Shown here in pieces: positions 46,990 to 57,292 of a DNA stretch of 64,000 nucleotides. The translations under genes and the position numbers were made by a program. This stretch comes from Isoetes taiwanensis (lineage: Eukaryota > Streptophyta > Lycopodiopsida > Isoetales > Isoetaceae), in contig JAJEKV010000034.1 of the NCBI GenBank assembly GCA_021234155.1, positions 12,439,800 to 12,503,799 of the forward strand, written 5' to 3'. Below the pieces are notes generated by a model. It did no database searches and was not told the origin of the DNA. It worked only from the letters and a program-made list of their open reading frames with translations. Position 1 is the first letter of the stretch. Each line of letters opens with the position of its first letter.

Positions 46990-48208
46990 CAAGGAACTCA
47001 GGTGCAGGATCTCAAGACCAGCACCGACAACACAATTGGGTGCCAAGGAACTTGTTCGGCAGAGAACAAGAAGACATCGAGCAAGACATGTCACCGGAGG
47101 CAAGGCTGGTACAGATGAGGAACCAGATGCAACACCTGATCCACTGGGCAACACCTCTGATGAATGCGCAGGAATATGGTCCTCTACCTCCACCTCCACC
47201 TTGTGCACCAGGTGGTGATGAAGTCCCTCAGCAGGAAGGGGAGGGTAACCAGGGGAACGTCAGGGATAAGAGAAGGAAAAGGAGAACCAGGAGCCCATCA
47301 TCATCTAGCTCCAGCACATCAGATAGTTCTTCCAGTGAGGACAGCTCTAGCTCCGACAGTCAGTCCGACACACCTAGAGCAAGAAAAAGGGGAAGAAAGA
47401 CAGACGACTACCAGAAAAAGGTGGATAGTGCTATGAGCAATGTATGGAAGACAAGGAAACTGGGCCAGTTCTCAGGGAAGGACAGATCAGGCATGGAAGC
47501 TGAAGCGTGGCTTGATGAAATGGAAGAATTTGGCAACTCCTATGGTATGAAAGACAAGGATATAGGGAAAGTTGCTACAGCTAACCTCATTGGACCGGCC
47601 AGGATCTGGTGGAAAGGATATGATCCAACAAGCTGAGGAGGAACAATTGCAGATTTAAGACTTTCAGCAAGGCTTTTCGCAAGCACTATGTGCCAAGATC
47701 GCATACTAGCAGGCAGATCCAGCAATTCTACAGGTTGAACCAGGGTAGCTTGTCAATAGCAAAGTACACAGAGGAATTCATGCGGCTCAGGCTCCATGTC
47801 CCTGGAGTCTCGAAAAGGCAAGCGGTTGATACCTACATTGAGGGGTTGAACAACAATATCAAGAGGCTTGTTAGAGCAATCAACCCAAGGTCAGTTGCAG
47901 GGCCGAAGATAAAGCGATAAGTTTAGAGGAGGCACCAGCAACTCCAGCAGAGAAACAATCAACCTTCAGGGGTAAGAGTTCAGGGCAGTATCAGGGGCAA
48001 TATCAGGGTAAGCAATCAGCAGCTACACTAAAAGCCTTTGGGGACCGTAAGCCATGTAATGCATCGGGCGCGTTTCTAAAGCCGCCTTCTAGACACCGCC
48101 AAAGGAGAAGAGACAGAATGTATCGAGAAAAAGCTATGCTTCAGTGCTTCCAGCCGGGCACCCAAATCGATGATTGTCCATTCATGCAAAGTGACCTTTG
48201 GCGTAACT
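46990..48208 (+). pseudogene. gag: gag: capsid and nucleocapsid, frameshifted
   Basis: 47040-47636 holds the N-terminal part with an RS/Ser-rich basic stretch ([15 protein letters not shown] and onward) and the capsid motif DYQKKVDSAMSNVWKTRKLG, EAWLDEMEEFG and LIGPARIWWKGYDP. After a frameshift the second capsid half follows at 47648-47920 (QIQQFYRLNQGSLSIAKYTE, YIEGLNNNIKRLVRAINPR). A zinc knuckle of C-F-x-C-F-x-P-G-H-x4-C type is recoverable near 48139-48180 but is split by an indel. Gag packages the RNA into particles. The start is uncertain. Confidence 0.8.
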
Positions 48209-48209
48209 T

Positions 48210-48770
48210 GTGGATTGGGATTCCCCAACGTGGCTTTTATTTAAGACGACGACCAAAGATGAGGCCCAGGATTTCATAGATGGTGAGTGCCACATATGTG
48301 CAAACATTGAGTCAGGTGATATTGAAAATCAGTCGACTGTCATCGCGGCTGATGGGATCATAGATAGTAATCCATATGTAGTCCTCATAGATACAGGTAG
48401 CTCTCACAACTTTGCATCTCCTAGGTTGGCTGCCCTAATGAAGAACAAGGTATTGAAGTCTAAGCCAAGGCCAGTGGCTATGGCAAACGGCGCCATTCGG
48501 CACACTAAGGGGAGAAGGATCATCTTTGACATAGACCTTAGTGGGATTAAGTGGCCGATGGGGGCGGAAGTCATGGATATTGGAAGATATGATCTTATAG
48601 TGGGGATGGAATTCTTGAAGCCAGCCAAAAGCCATGATCGACAGACCGAACGAAGTCACTATGATGGCACCAGCCGGCAACAAAAACCGATAGTGAAAGG
48701 TAAGAAGGTAGCTTCTCCCATGCAAAGGTATCTCTTTGAAGCAGCTAAGGAAGAGTATAGAAAGGAATAA
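48210..48770 (+). CDS. Aspartic protease domain (open)
   Basis: A 186-codon open frame within the Gag-Pol region. The active site is IDTGSSHNF (codons at 48387-48413), followed by ASPRLAALMKNK and the second signature YDLIVGMEFL near 48585-48614. The protease cleaves Gag-Pol in the particle. Upstream it is out of frame with gag, and downstream it ends at a stop just before the RT-linker sequence KVDYILRMESAEPSNQDG, which lies in another frame. Confidence 0.85.
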   Translation: MDWDSPTWLLFKTTTKDEAQDFIDGECHICANIESGDIENQSTVIAADGIIDSNPYVVLIDTGSSHNFASPRLAALMKNKVLKSKPRPVAMANGAIRHTKGRRIIFDIDLSGIKWPMGAEVMDIGRYDLIVGMEFLKPAKSHDRQTERSHYDGTSRQQKPIVKGKKVASPMQRYLFEAAKEEYRKE

Positions 48771-49944
48771 GGTGGACTACATCTTGAGGATGGAATCAGC
48801 TGAGCCAAGCAATCAGGATGGAAGTCACCCAAAGGGGAATCAAATGCCCAAGCAAATAGCAAGGCTTATTTCAGAGTTTAAGGATGTATTCCCGATGAAA
48901 TCGGCAGCTACCACCTTATAGGGGTGTGGAATGTGAGATCACATTAGCTCCGTGATCACGAGCCTACCAGCAAAAGGCCCGTCTGCATGAATGAGCACCC
49001 CTGAATTGATTGAGCTCAAGAAGAAGCGTACCGTGAATTGCTTGAGCTTGGTTTTATTAGAGCAAGTGTGTCTCCTTTTGAAGCACCTATACTCTTTGTG
49101 AAGAAGAAAGATGGGAAAGAATGGGCAAAGCTTAAGAAAAGCACGCGTCCGGACGATAGACCCCTTTGGAAAGTGCTGAAAACTGCCGGGTGCAAAGTCT
49201 TTGGAAAGTCTTTGAGTCTTTGAAAGTGCTGGAAAAGTCTTTGAGTCTTTGGGTCTTTGCGTCAGCGTTTATGTAACCCACCAAAGATACTTTTGCCCGA
49301 ATGTGCATAGACTATCGCCAGCTCAACAAGCGGGCGATAAAGAATAAGTATGCATTGCCAAGGGCGAGATGATTTAATGGACCAAGCAAGGAGCAAAGGT
49401 ATTCTCTAAAATTGATTTGAGGTCAGGGTACCACCAGATAAGAATAAAAGAAGAGGATATCCATAAGACCGCTTTTAGAACGTGATATGGTCATTTTGAG
49501 TTTACAGTAATGCCCTTTGGATTGTCGAATGCTCCAGCAACGTTTATGCGCCTCATGAACGACATCTTCAGGGATTTCTTAGATGAGTTTGTTATTGTCT
49601 TCTTCGACGACATTCTAATCTACAGCAAGTCCATTGAAGAGCATTGTCAGCATCTGAGGAAAGTGCTAGAAAAGTTGAGACGTCATCGGTTGTATGGGAA
49701 GCTCTCCAAGTGCCACTTTGCAACAGGCCGAGTGGAATATTTGGGGCATGTGGTAACATCCGAGGGAATCTCCACAGATCCATCTAAGATTGAGGCAATA
49801 GTTGATTGGCCAGCTCCAAGGAATGTGGCAGAAGTAAGAAGCTTTCTCGGGTTGGCGGGATATTATAGAAAGTTCGTGAAGGACTTTGCTAAGTGGGCGT
49901 CCCCTTTGTCGGACCTCACCAAGGCCAAGAAGATTAAGGGTTAG
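48771..49944 (+). pseudogene. Reverse transcriptase, interrupted by a 176-bp insertion
   Basis: Fingers: [23 protein letters not shown] (to 49115), then the insertion (49123-49298), then [20 protein letters not shown] (from 49304). After broken frames, palm and thumb are open at 49510-49944: [20 protein letters not shown], catalytic [10 protein letters not shown] (FFDD at 49600-49611), [20 protein letters not shown] and [20 protein letters not shown]. These are diagnostic Ty3/gypsy RT motifs. The insertion inactivates this copy's polymerase. Confidence 0.88.
49123..49298. mobile_element. 176-bp MITE-like insertion in RT
   Basis: Absent from element A at the same place. Ends are GGGCAAAG and CTTTTGCCC (inverted repeats of about 7-8 bp), flanked by GAAT on both sides (49119-49122, 49299-49302). 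The interior has repeated AAGTCTTTGAGTCTTT words. Too short to code; classification is open. Confidence 0.55.
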
Positions 49945-50400
49945 ACTAGCCATTGGTTAGAGAAAGTCCAAGCTTCCTTTGAGAAGCTTAAGGAGGCCTT
50001 AACAACAGCTCCAGTGCTTGTTCTCCCAGATCCGAGTAAAGATAAGTTGATAGCAACGGATGCAAGCAAGATAGCAACAGGGGCAGTCTTGATGCAAGAA
50101 GGAAGGGTAGTTGCCTACGACTCGAAGAAGATGAACGATGCCGAGCAACGCTATCCAACCCATGATCAGGAGCTGCTAGCCATTGTCAGGGCGTTAAGGA
50201 TATGGAGGCATTATTTGCTGGGGAGGAAGTTTCAGTTAGATACTGATCACCAGAGCCTTCAGTATCTTTTCACCCAGCCACTCCTCAACTTAAGGCAAAG
50301 GAGGTGGATGTAATTTCTTGAGGACTATGATTTTGATATTATATATAAGCCCGGCAAGCTTAATGTTGTGGCAGATGCCCTCTCTAGGAGACCATTTCAG
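49945..50400 (+). pseudogene. RNase H and connection domain
   Basis: Open at 50014-50313: ATDASKIATGAVLMQEGRVV (first acidic residue), SKKMNDAEQRYPTHDQELLA (Glu) and LDTDHQSLQYLF (third Asp), then LNLRQRRWM and a stop; the next frame has YKPGKLNVVADALSRRPF. This matches the Ty3/gypsy RNase H that removes the RNA strand during cDNA synthesis. One in-frame stop (at 50311) replaces the Glu codon found in A. Confidence 0.85.
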
Positions 50401-51640
50401 ACAAGGACGCATTGTAATGCGATTTCCACTCTTTCGAGTGAGTTTGGCAAGAAGATTGAGGAGTCCTTGCCAACGGATGTGCACTTCAAGGAGGTATGGG
50501 AAAGCCTCTCGAGGGAAGCTAGAACAGACAAAGAGCGGGAAGCCTTCAAGTATTATAAGAAGGAAGGCAACCTATTGTATCACAAGCATAAGTTGTGTGT
50601 GCCCGAGTCGTCAGGGGTAAGGAAGCTAATTCTCCACGACACACACAACAGCCCAATAGCAGGGCATGCGGGCTTCATGAAGACTTATTTCAAGATTCGA
50701 AGTAGTTACTTCTGGCCAGGAATGAAGAGGCAGATAGCTGCATATATTCGGGATTGCCAGTTGTGTCAGCAGACCAAAGCGGAGCAACTTCGGATTCCAG
50801 GTGCTTTAGAGCCATTGGGAGTGCCAAATGCGAAGTGGGAGGTCATAAGCATGGATTTCATCACAGGACTCCCTAGAACTCTTCGTGGCAAGGATGCATT
50901 GATGGTTGTCGTAGACAAGTTATCTAAGATGGCACATTTTGTGCCTTGCAAGACTACTGACACCGCATTAGATACTGCCAAGTTATTTGTAAGGGAGATT
51001 TTTAGACTCCATGGCATGCCTCGAGAGATAATATCTGATAGAGATTCTAAGTTTATGAGTGCCTTTTGGCAGGATCTCTTTAGCACCATTCGCATCGGCT
51101 CTCCATGAGCACGCGGTATCATCCCCAAACGGATGGCCGGGACGGAGAGAACGAATCGAATCATTGAAGACATGCTTCGAAGCTATGTGTGGAATAAGCA
51201 GTCCAAGTGGGATGAGTACATCCACTTGGTGGAATTCGCCTACAATAGTGCCAAACAGGAGTCATCTCAGATGTCTCCTTTCATGGTAAATTACGGGTAC
51301 CAGTGCCTAACCCCGGATACCTGGCACAATCATGTGTCGAAGGTTGAAGTATCACAGCAGATGTTAGGAGATATGCGGCACCGTGGAAGAAGTAAGGGTT
51401 ACTTATTGGCGGCAAGAAGTCGGCAGAAGAGTGTGGCCGACAAGCACAGGACCGTAAGAGAGTTTAAGGTAGGCGATAGCGTCTGGTTGAAGATCAAGGT
51501 TAAGCAAGCCAAGCTTCGGATTGGGAGTTGCAAGAAGCTTGCCCCTAGGTGGGCGTTCAAGATTTTGGAGAGAGTGGGCTCCCAAGCCTACAAGTTGGAT
51601 CTTCCGCCCATCTTAAGGTTCACAAGGTCTTCCAATGTAA
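50368..51640 (+). pseudogene. Integrase: HHCC, DDE core and GPF module
   Basis: The first part is open for 247 codons (50368-51108). The zinc domain has HDTHNSPIAGHAGFMKTY with CQLCQQTK. Catalytic Asp residues are in SMDFITGLP and ISDRDSKFMSAFWQDLF. After a frameshift the third acidic residue is in RTNRIIEDMLRSYVWNK (51145-51200), and the GPF module follows (KLRIGSCKKLAPRW, FKILERVGSQAYKLDLP) with the GPF triplet itself reduced by deletion of the Gly-Pro codons (A keeps it). It inserts cDNA into target chromatin. Confidence 0.87.
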
Positions 51641-51890
51641 GTTTATTAAAAGGCACAATCCTAACCCCGAGGAGGTCTTGGATACTCCAACTTTGTTGGA
51701 AATGACCGGAGGAGCAAGTAGAAATCGTGCACTGAATTACTTCTTGATAAGTCATTCAAAAAGACTAGGAGGTCTCAGTTCCTCCAATATTTGGTTAAGT
51801 GGAAGCACTTACCCTGGAAGACGCGACATGGGTATTGAAGCAAGATTTGGAGAAGCAATACCCAGAGTTTATGAAGGAGTTTGATGGGCG
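51641..51890 (+). pseudogene. Integrase chromodomain, frameshifted
   Basis: Same sequence as A 6640-6880: PTLLEMT, then YFLISHSKRLGG in a shifted frame, SSNIW, and bases encoding LVKWKHLP-x-ATW and KQDLEKQYPEF in other frames. The intact version in A shows the ancestral domain. Chromodomains bind methylated histone tails in host proteins; in chromoviruses they influence where insertion occurs. Confidence 0.75.
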
Positions 51891-52777
51891 AAGTCGCCTC
51901 TCATTTAGTCGACCCGACTTGCCGTGTGGTTAGCTAGTATGCTTGTTAGTTAGTTTAGACCCTCGGGCGCATGCATTCTAATTAGTAGGGTGCATGTGCC
52001 GAATCTTGGATCGTGTGGGCGATGATGGGATATGCCTTTAGGGCATTCTCTAGGCCACACGCACCAAGAGGTGCGCATGACCATTAGGGTCATGTGAGTG
52101 AGGAATGAGGCATGGTGGGCGATGATGGGACATCGACGGATGATCTCTATGCCACGATCGGGGACGGCCACCGGGCCGTGGGAGGGTCATGGTGAAGTTC
52201 AAGTGATCATCGCAATGATGGGATCGTGAGACGTTCCCAGCTTAAAACCCTTGGGAGCATGATGCCTTTGGGGTGTACTCGACGGGCGATCGTAATGCAG
52301 GTAGCACTTGATCATGGGCGATGACGGGAGCATCTTAAATGATCCTTAAGCTCAAATCCGAAAGGGCCATGATCTTGTGCAAGGTAGTAGGACAACCTTG
52401 AGCCAGTAGTTCGGCTCAAGGAGGTAAGGGGGGTGGTCCCCTAAAACCACAATTTATTAATTAAACTAACGTAATGTGTTCCTTGTGCAGGCAAGTAAAA
52501 GGCGGGCATTAATGAGGAGCGCATTACGAGAAGATAGGGGGAGCGATAATCTAGATTATGAACCCTAATAACTCTTATAATAATATTTTGAATTATTGTA
52601 AGAAATAACCTTGTTAAGGCTATATAATTTTGTATAGGTACAAATATAGCCTAAATTTTGACTCTTAACTAATAAAAGTTGATCGTAAATTAAATTAAAG
52701 TGTATGCTATGTTGTTTCTTTTGCAGGCATAAGGTAGGTTCGTCACCTTAGCGCAATGCTGAGGACAGCATTGTCCT
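51891..52777 (+). other. 3' UTR with four spaced GGGCGATGATGGGA motifs
   Basis: Motifs at 52017-52030, 52117-52130, 52211-52223 (CGCAATGATGGGA) and 52316-52329 (GACGGGA variant). They correspond one to one with those in A. A T-rich stretch ending in GTGCAG at 52482-52490 resembles a splice acceptor. The stem GAGGACAGCATTGTCCT lies just before the PPT. Confidence 0.65.
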
Positions 52778-52790
52778 AAGGGGGGGAGAA
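52778..52790 (+). other. Element B polypurine tract
   Basis: AAGGGGGGGAGAA directly before the LTR start TGTGACG. Confidence 0.85.
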
Positions 52791-53255
52791 TGTGACGTTC
52801 CAGGAGAATATACGCCATAAATACGTATATTCCTGGACCCGTCACTATACAAGCCTAAGTTCATAGTCTTGTATACCATGGATTGTGGCACTAGGGGGCA
52901 TGACTAAGTTATTCACATAACTTAGCCAACCATAGGTTAAGACCATTTTCCACGTGGCCTTAACCTATTGGGCACTCGCCACACAGGACTCACCCTATTG
53001 GTGCCACGTGGCATCCTAGGTGGACCTAACTTATATTAGTGGGAACCCTAACCCTAGGCCTCTTTCCAGCCCTAGCTCCCAGAGACTCATCTACCTGCTC
53101 GAAACCCCGTTTTGAACATCGTTTGATGTGGCATAGACTGGTGCAGCAGCCCCCGTAGGGTAGACTCGTTCTTGGAGCAAGAGCAGCATTACGTGAGTCG
53201 AAGACCATGGAGACACCCGGATCTGGAGAGAGAGCTTCGGGAGCAGGTATGTAGG
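52791..53255 (+). repeat. Element B 3' LTR, left part
   Basis: Collinear with the first 465 bases of the 5' LTR, ending in TATGTAGG where the nested transposon starts. Differences from the 5' LTR are concentrated around 53090-53165. Confidence 0.92.
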
Positions 53256-54026
53256 AAGCACAGTTTCATTATATATGGACTTTCCTTAAGTCCATATGCC
53301 TCTGAAATGATGGCTAATTTCTAGAATATTGCATTTTTTTTCTTATAACCTGCAATATTTTAGGAATCGTGCAACCAATATTAAGAGAAAATTAAGGCAA
53401 TTCAATAAAAGAGAAACCTTCCAACACATAAACTTCAGATTATATTCATAACATTCCAACACATAAACTTCAGATTATATATTCATAAATAGTAGGAGTA
53501 CCCAAAGACGTACGTTGAAATCATCATCCAACATTTAGAATTTCTAACTATAGCATAATATATGCACTCGTGATGACATGGCAAAACAAATGTCGATAAT
53601 ATTTTGTTAAAAAGGAAGATCCGACCATGCAAGAAGGCGTGCACCTGTGCAAAAGAATACAACAGAGAGGCTTGCATTTGGAGAGCGATGTTTTGGCAAA
53701 CCGCTGGAAGTGCGTTGTAAAGTGCAGTTAGAAACTGAAGTTAGAACCTGTGGTCGGATTTGCTGTAGAGGGATGTGGCTTGGGTATTTGGCCTGGTAGG
53801 TTCTCATTACGGTGAGGAAGGATTTTCATTTCTAACCATATCTGGTCGGAAGTGCTATTGCCGAGTCTGCTATATTCTCTTCTGGGTTCAAATCACAGGC
53901 TATATTCCCCTCTCTGCTATCAAACACATGCAACTCACTGGTCAATAGAAGGAAATTGGGCGATCGCCCAATTTAGTCTCCTCAAATTCATCTAAAAGAA
54001 AAGTTTATGTTATTAAAATCACTTAC

Positions 54027-54351
54027 ACTTCAATTTCAATAGTCTAAGCTTTGCAGCAAACAACGGTTGCTCTGTATCTTCGAATAGGTAATTGATGCGT
54101 AAAGGAAAGACATAAATCAGATCATCATCATCATCAGGCTGATTTTCTGCAGGATTTTTGGCTATGGATTCGTTGTGGTTACCTTGGCAGAAGTTATCCA
54201 CATCTTCCACGCAATATTCAAGCACCTTCGCGATCGGATTAATGTACTGCCTAACTATATGACTGCCCACAACACGGTTTCCCAAGGATTTAAGCACAAA
54301 GTCTAGCAGCCCAGTATCACCAATATAAACCCTGGCAGCATCTCTGACGTC
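54027..54351 (-). pseudogene. Captured exon of a plant PHD-finger protein (MS1/MMD1-type family)
   Basis: The minus-strand exon reads DVRDAARVYIGDTGLLDFVL, then KSLGNRVVGSHIVRQYINP, VLEYCVEDVDNF, an acidic DDDDD stretch and FAAKLRLLKLK. It is preceded by AG at a splice acceptor and followed by GTAAGT. The ARVYIGDTGLLDFVLKSLGN block is, from memory, typical of plant PHD-finger transcriptional regulators related to MALE STERILITY 1 and MMD1. Preserved splice sites indicate capture from genomic DNA, not from mRNA. Only this exon is recognised. Family assignment is moderately sure. Confidence 0.55.
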
Positions 54352-54675
54352 CTACCTGGAATGAGTGAATTAGGCACAAAATCTGAGTGAACTGGGCACA
54401 AAACATGAAGAATCCAAACAAAGCATCTGTATATGGAGTTAAATTGGGCGACCGCCCAATTTAGCCTCCATAAACTTCAAGATAGAAGTTTTGCTGAGCA
54501 AATTTGGCATCCACTCCAACCATTTCCCTGCTATGTTTAACTATGCATTCAACAAATCTGTGTGTTTGGAGCGTTTCTGTAACTTTAATATCCACTCCGG
54601 AAAAATTTGAAGACATCAAAGAAAGTGTCTGCCGATAGGTTGAATCCGGCGACCGCCCAATTTAAACACATCAAA

Positions 54676-54782
54676 TCCAATCCTGCACTCTTCTCACAGA
54701 TCCAATCCTGCACTCCAAATCTCTCAAATCCAATCCTGCACTCCAAATCTCTCCAAATCTCTCAAATCCAATCCTGCACTCT
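54676..54782. repeat. Four tandem copies of TCCAATCCTGCACTC units
   Basis: Each copy of TCCAATCCTGCACTC is followed by a variable filler (TTCTCACAGA or CAAATCTCTCAAA). The plus-strand ORF here is a by-product. Confidence 0.75.
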
Positions 54783-55327
54783 TTCGCACAAGCTATAGCC
54801 TTCAAGGTTCTAAGGATGAACTGTGCCTTCTGCAATCGTGAGAAAATGCAAGCATATCAAATAAAATACAGCTGCAAGCACAAGCAACCTCTTGTACATC
54901 ATGTATCTCCTGTATATTCCATATAGAATACCAGACGAATCCCAGCATACTCTGCTCTAGCAAAACTGAGCTGCTCCATCGGTTTACTTTTTGTCTTCAC
55001 TGCCCCAAATCCGTTGTGCTCATTCTGCCTTGTCCTTCCCCAGAATCCTTCTATAGCACCTTTTACTATGCTTCATACAAAGAATCCGCAGCTCGTGTCC
55101 ATGTCCATCCCCTTTTCAAAGATTTTCAATCATACAAGAACTAGAAGCGCAACCCCCGGTGATAGAAGCCGCCCAAGATAGGCGCAGTCGGAGAAAGAGG
55201 CGCCCCTTCTTCTTGGACGAGATGGTATTTCCACGCATCTCTTTTAAAATGGTTACGTCATACACGCATCTCTTTTAAAATTGAAATTTGAAAAGCAAAA
55301 GTGACGTGACTTTAATATTTCACGCGA

Positions 55328-55476
55328 GTGACACGTCCGTCAGTTTTTAAAATTTAAAATTTCTCCCTCATTTAAATTCCCCCCTTTTTCATATTCAAAT
55401 AAGACACGTCCGTCAGTTTTTAAAATTTAAAATTTCTCCCTCGTTTAAATTCCCCCCCTTTTTCATATTCAAATCT
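55328..55476. repeat. Two tandem 74-bp repeats
   Basis: Both copies start GACACGTCCGTCAGTTTTTA and end TTTTTCATATTCAAAT, differing at only two or three positions, so the duplication is recent. A looser duplication of CTTTGCATCTAGC...AGTAAGTCTATT follows at 55548-55652. Confidence 0.85.
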
Positions 55477-55898
55477 TATTTCGCCCAGCTCTCTCAAGGT
55501 TCTTGGCGGCGACTGCCAACTCTCTTAAGGTTCTTGGGCGCGGAGTGCTTTGCATCTAGCAGATATTATACCAGTAAGTCTATTGGACGTGAAGGAGCAA
55601 CTGATCACTTTGCATCTAGCGAATATTATACTAGTAAGTCTATTTGAATGTTGACGAGAAAAATACATTTGTACCATTGCAAGAATATTTGTTACAGGCA
55701 TGTTGTAGCATTCAACAGGACACTGATAATGAGATGATGAGACACACCTTCGTCTTCAAAACGAGGTAGGAGCTTTCATCAATGAAATCACTTAGCTGGA
55801 ATGGTTTGAATCAAAGATGTGCTAAAGATGCTGTTATTAGAAAATTGTTATGCTACTAGCTTGGCTCAAATGTAGTGGTTGTAACTAAATAGAGGTCA

Positions 55899-56042
55899 CC
55901 ATTTTGGCAGCCCAAATTTGTCCAACGAGCTTGCAGGGGTCTAATTTCATGCAAGGCTGGTGCCATTTTGGTGACCCCAAACAGGACCGATGGCCAGTGC
56001 TCATTTTGGTTGGCCCAAATTGGGCGGGCGCCCATTTTAGGG

Positions 56043-56084
<42 letters not shown>

Positions 56085-56226
56085 CACTTAAATTGGGCGC
56101 CCGCCCAATTTCAGCCAACCAAATGAGTCCTGCACACTATTGGACCCCGGACAAATGAGCACACTAAGTCATGCACGCTATTGGACCCCGGCAAGCTCGC
56201 TGGACAAATTTGGGCTAGCAAAATGG
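55899..56226. mobile_element. Foldback (MITE-like) element inside the nested transposon
   Basis: Arms 55899 to about 56040 and about 56085-56226 are inverted copies: CCATTTTGGCAGCCCAAATT versus, on the other strand, CCATTTTGCTAGCCCAAATT, with similarity continuing through GTCCAACGAGCTTGC and GTTGGC. A 37-bp A-run (56045-56081) forms the loop. No ORF of its own. Confidence 0.65.
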
Positions 56227-57292
56227 GTGCTTGTCGCATTTTGTCGACCCAAATGTGACGGATTTAAGGGCAATTCCTTTTTTTTTTTTGGCCCTCAAAT
56301 TAGGTGGGTGCCCCATTTGGAGGCAACCTCCCCCCTCCCTCTCTCTATCTAGATCCCTGTTTAAGACATTTTCATCAGGTTTTCATATAATTTTCATGCG
56401 TGTATTGTGCTTGAAAGCGATGTAGGTACCCAATTTGTAATGATGTATCTTTCATTGCTTTGTAGATATGAACATGTTTAGTTTTAAAAGGGTTTCTTGC
56501 CAGGACAATTCACTACTACCTCATTTAGTCCCAACTGGCTCATAGTATTGAAGATGTGTTTGAAGTCAGGGAAATACACTCTAAGAGAGACTAAATGCTC
56601 ACAATAGAGGTATGGCAATTTGAACTTTCATTTTTGGACTATTTCATTATATATGGACTACTACAATGACAAAGCTATATATGCCATCCAAGACTTGAGC
56701 TAATGGACTTTTGACAAGAAGGCAATCAGATACCAACCAAATTTCACTATAAGAACATGAATATCCATTTGACGAGCCATTCATGAAGGTCTTATGATGA
56801 GATTTCTCTTGCAATTGGACGATTCATTTGTACAAAATGAAATAGGTATGTGATTTCATATCTTTTACATATATTTCAATAACATGTGCACATCGTTGAT
56901 GATGATGAGAGGTTGCCCGGGTACTCGTGGCCTCTAGTTTTTGAGTTTGAGAATGATCGGTCATGTACCACAAAGCGTCAAGCCATCACCGCGAGGAGCA
57001 TTGATCCGTGAAAGGATAAACCTATGCCCTGATGATGTCTTGTGTCTGACGTGGGAGATGGAAGCCAATGACTGCTAGTGACTACATAGAGATAGAGGCT
57101 ATCGACTATGCTTGGGAACCGCCAAACAAGAAGAAGATACCCAATACTATAAAGATACCCGTGCATGTCATGAGGCATATGCAAAGACTCGCATGGGATG
57201 TCAATTAGTATATGGAAAAGAGTCAATCGATACGAGAATTTCAAAATGGTCCATAAATTCAGGTTTTGTCCAAAAATAATGAAACTGTGCTT

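Larger units (their letters stand above)
53953..56111. repeat. Five dispersed copies of the palindrome AATTGGGCGATCGCCCAATT
   Basis: Perfect 22-bp form at 53953-53974. Near-perfect variants at 54441-54462 (centre GACC), 54641-54663 (left arm mutated), 56016-56039 (centre GGGC) and 56090-56111 (centre GCCC). The last two are arms of the foldback element; the others stand alone. Coordinates given span the set. Confidence 0.75.
53256..57292. mobile_element. 4.04-kb TIR transposon nested in the 3' LTR, carrying a gene fragment
   Basis: Terminal inverted repeats: left AAGCACAGTTTCATTA then TATATGGAC; right, on the other strand, AAGCACAGTTTCATTA then TTTTTGGAC, giving 25 bp with two mismatches. 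TAGG flanks both sides and occurs once in the 5' LTR, so it is a 4-bp target duplication. No transposase is recognised; open stretches near 56880-57240 are unassigned. It holds a PHD-protein exon, five copies of a GGGCG palindrome, tandem repeats and a foldback element. A non-autonomous, gene-capturing (Pack-type) element is the best reading. The superfamily is undetermined. Confidence 0.85.

Noticed and set aside
55885-56158. ORFs with poly-Lys or poly-Phe across the A-37 run
   Set aside because: By-products of the homopolymer loop in the foldback element.
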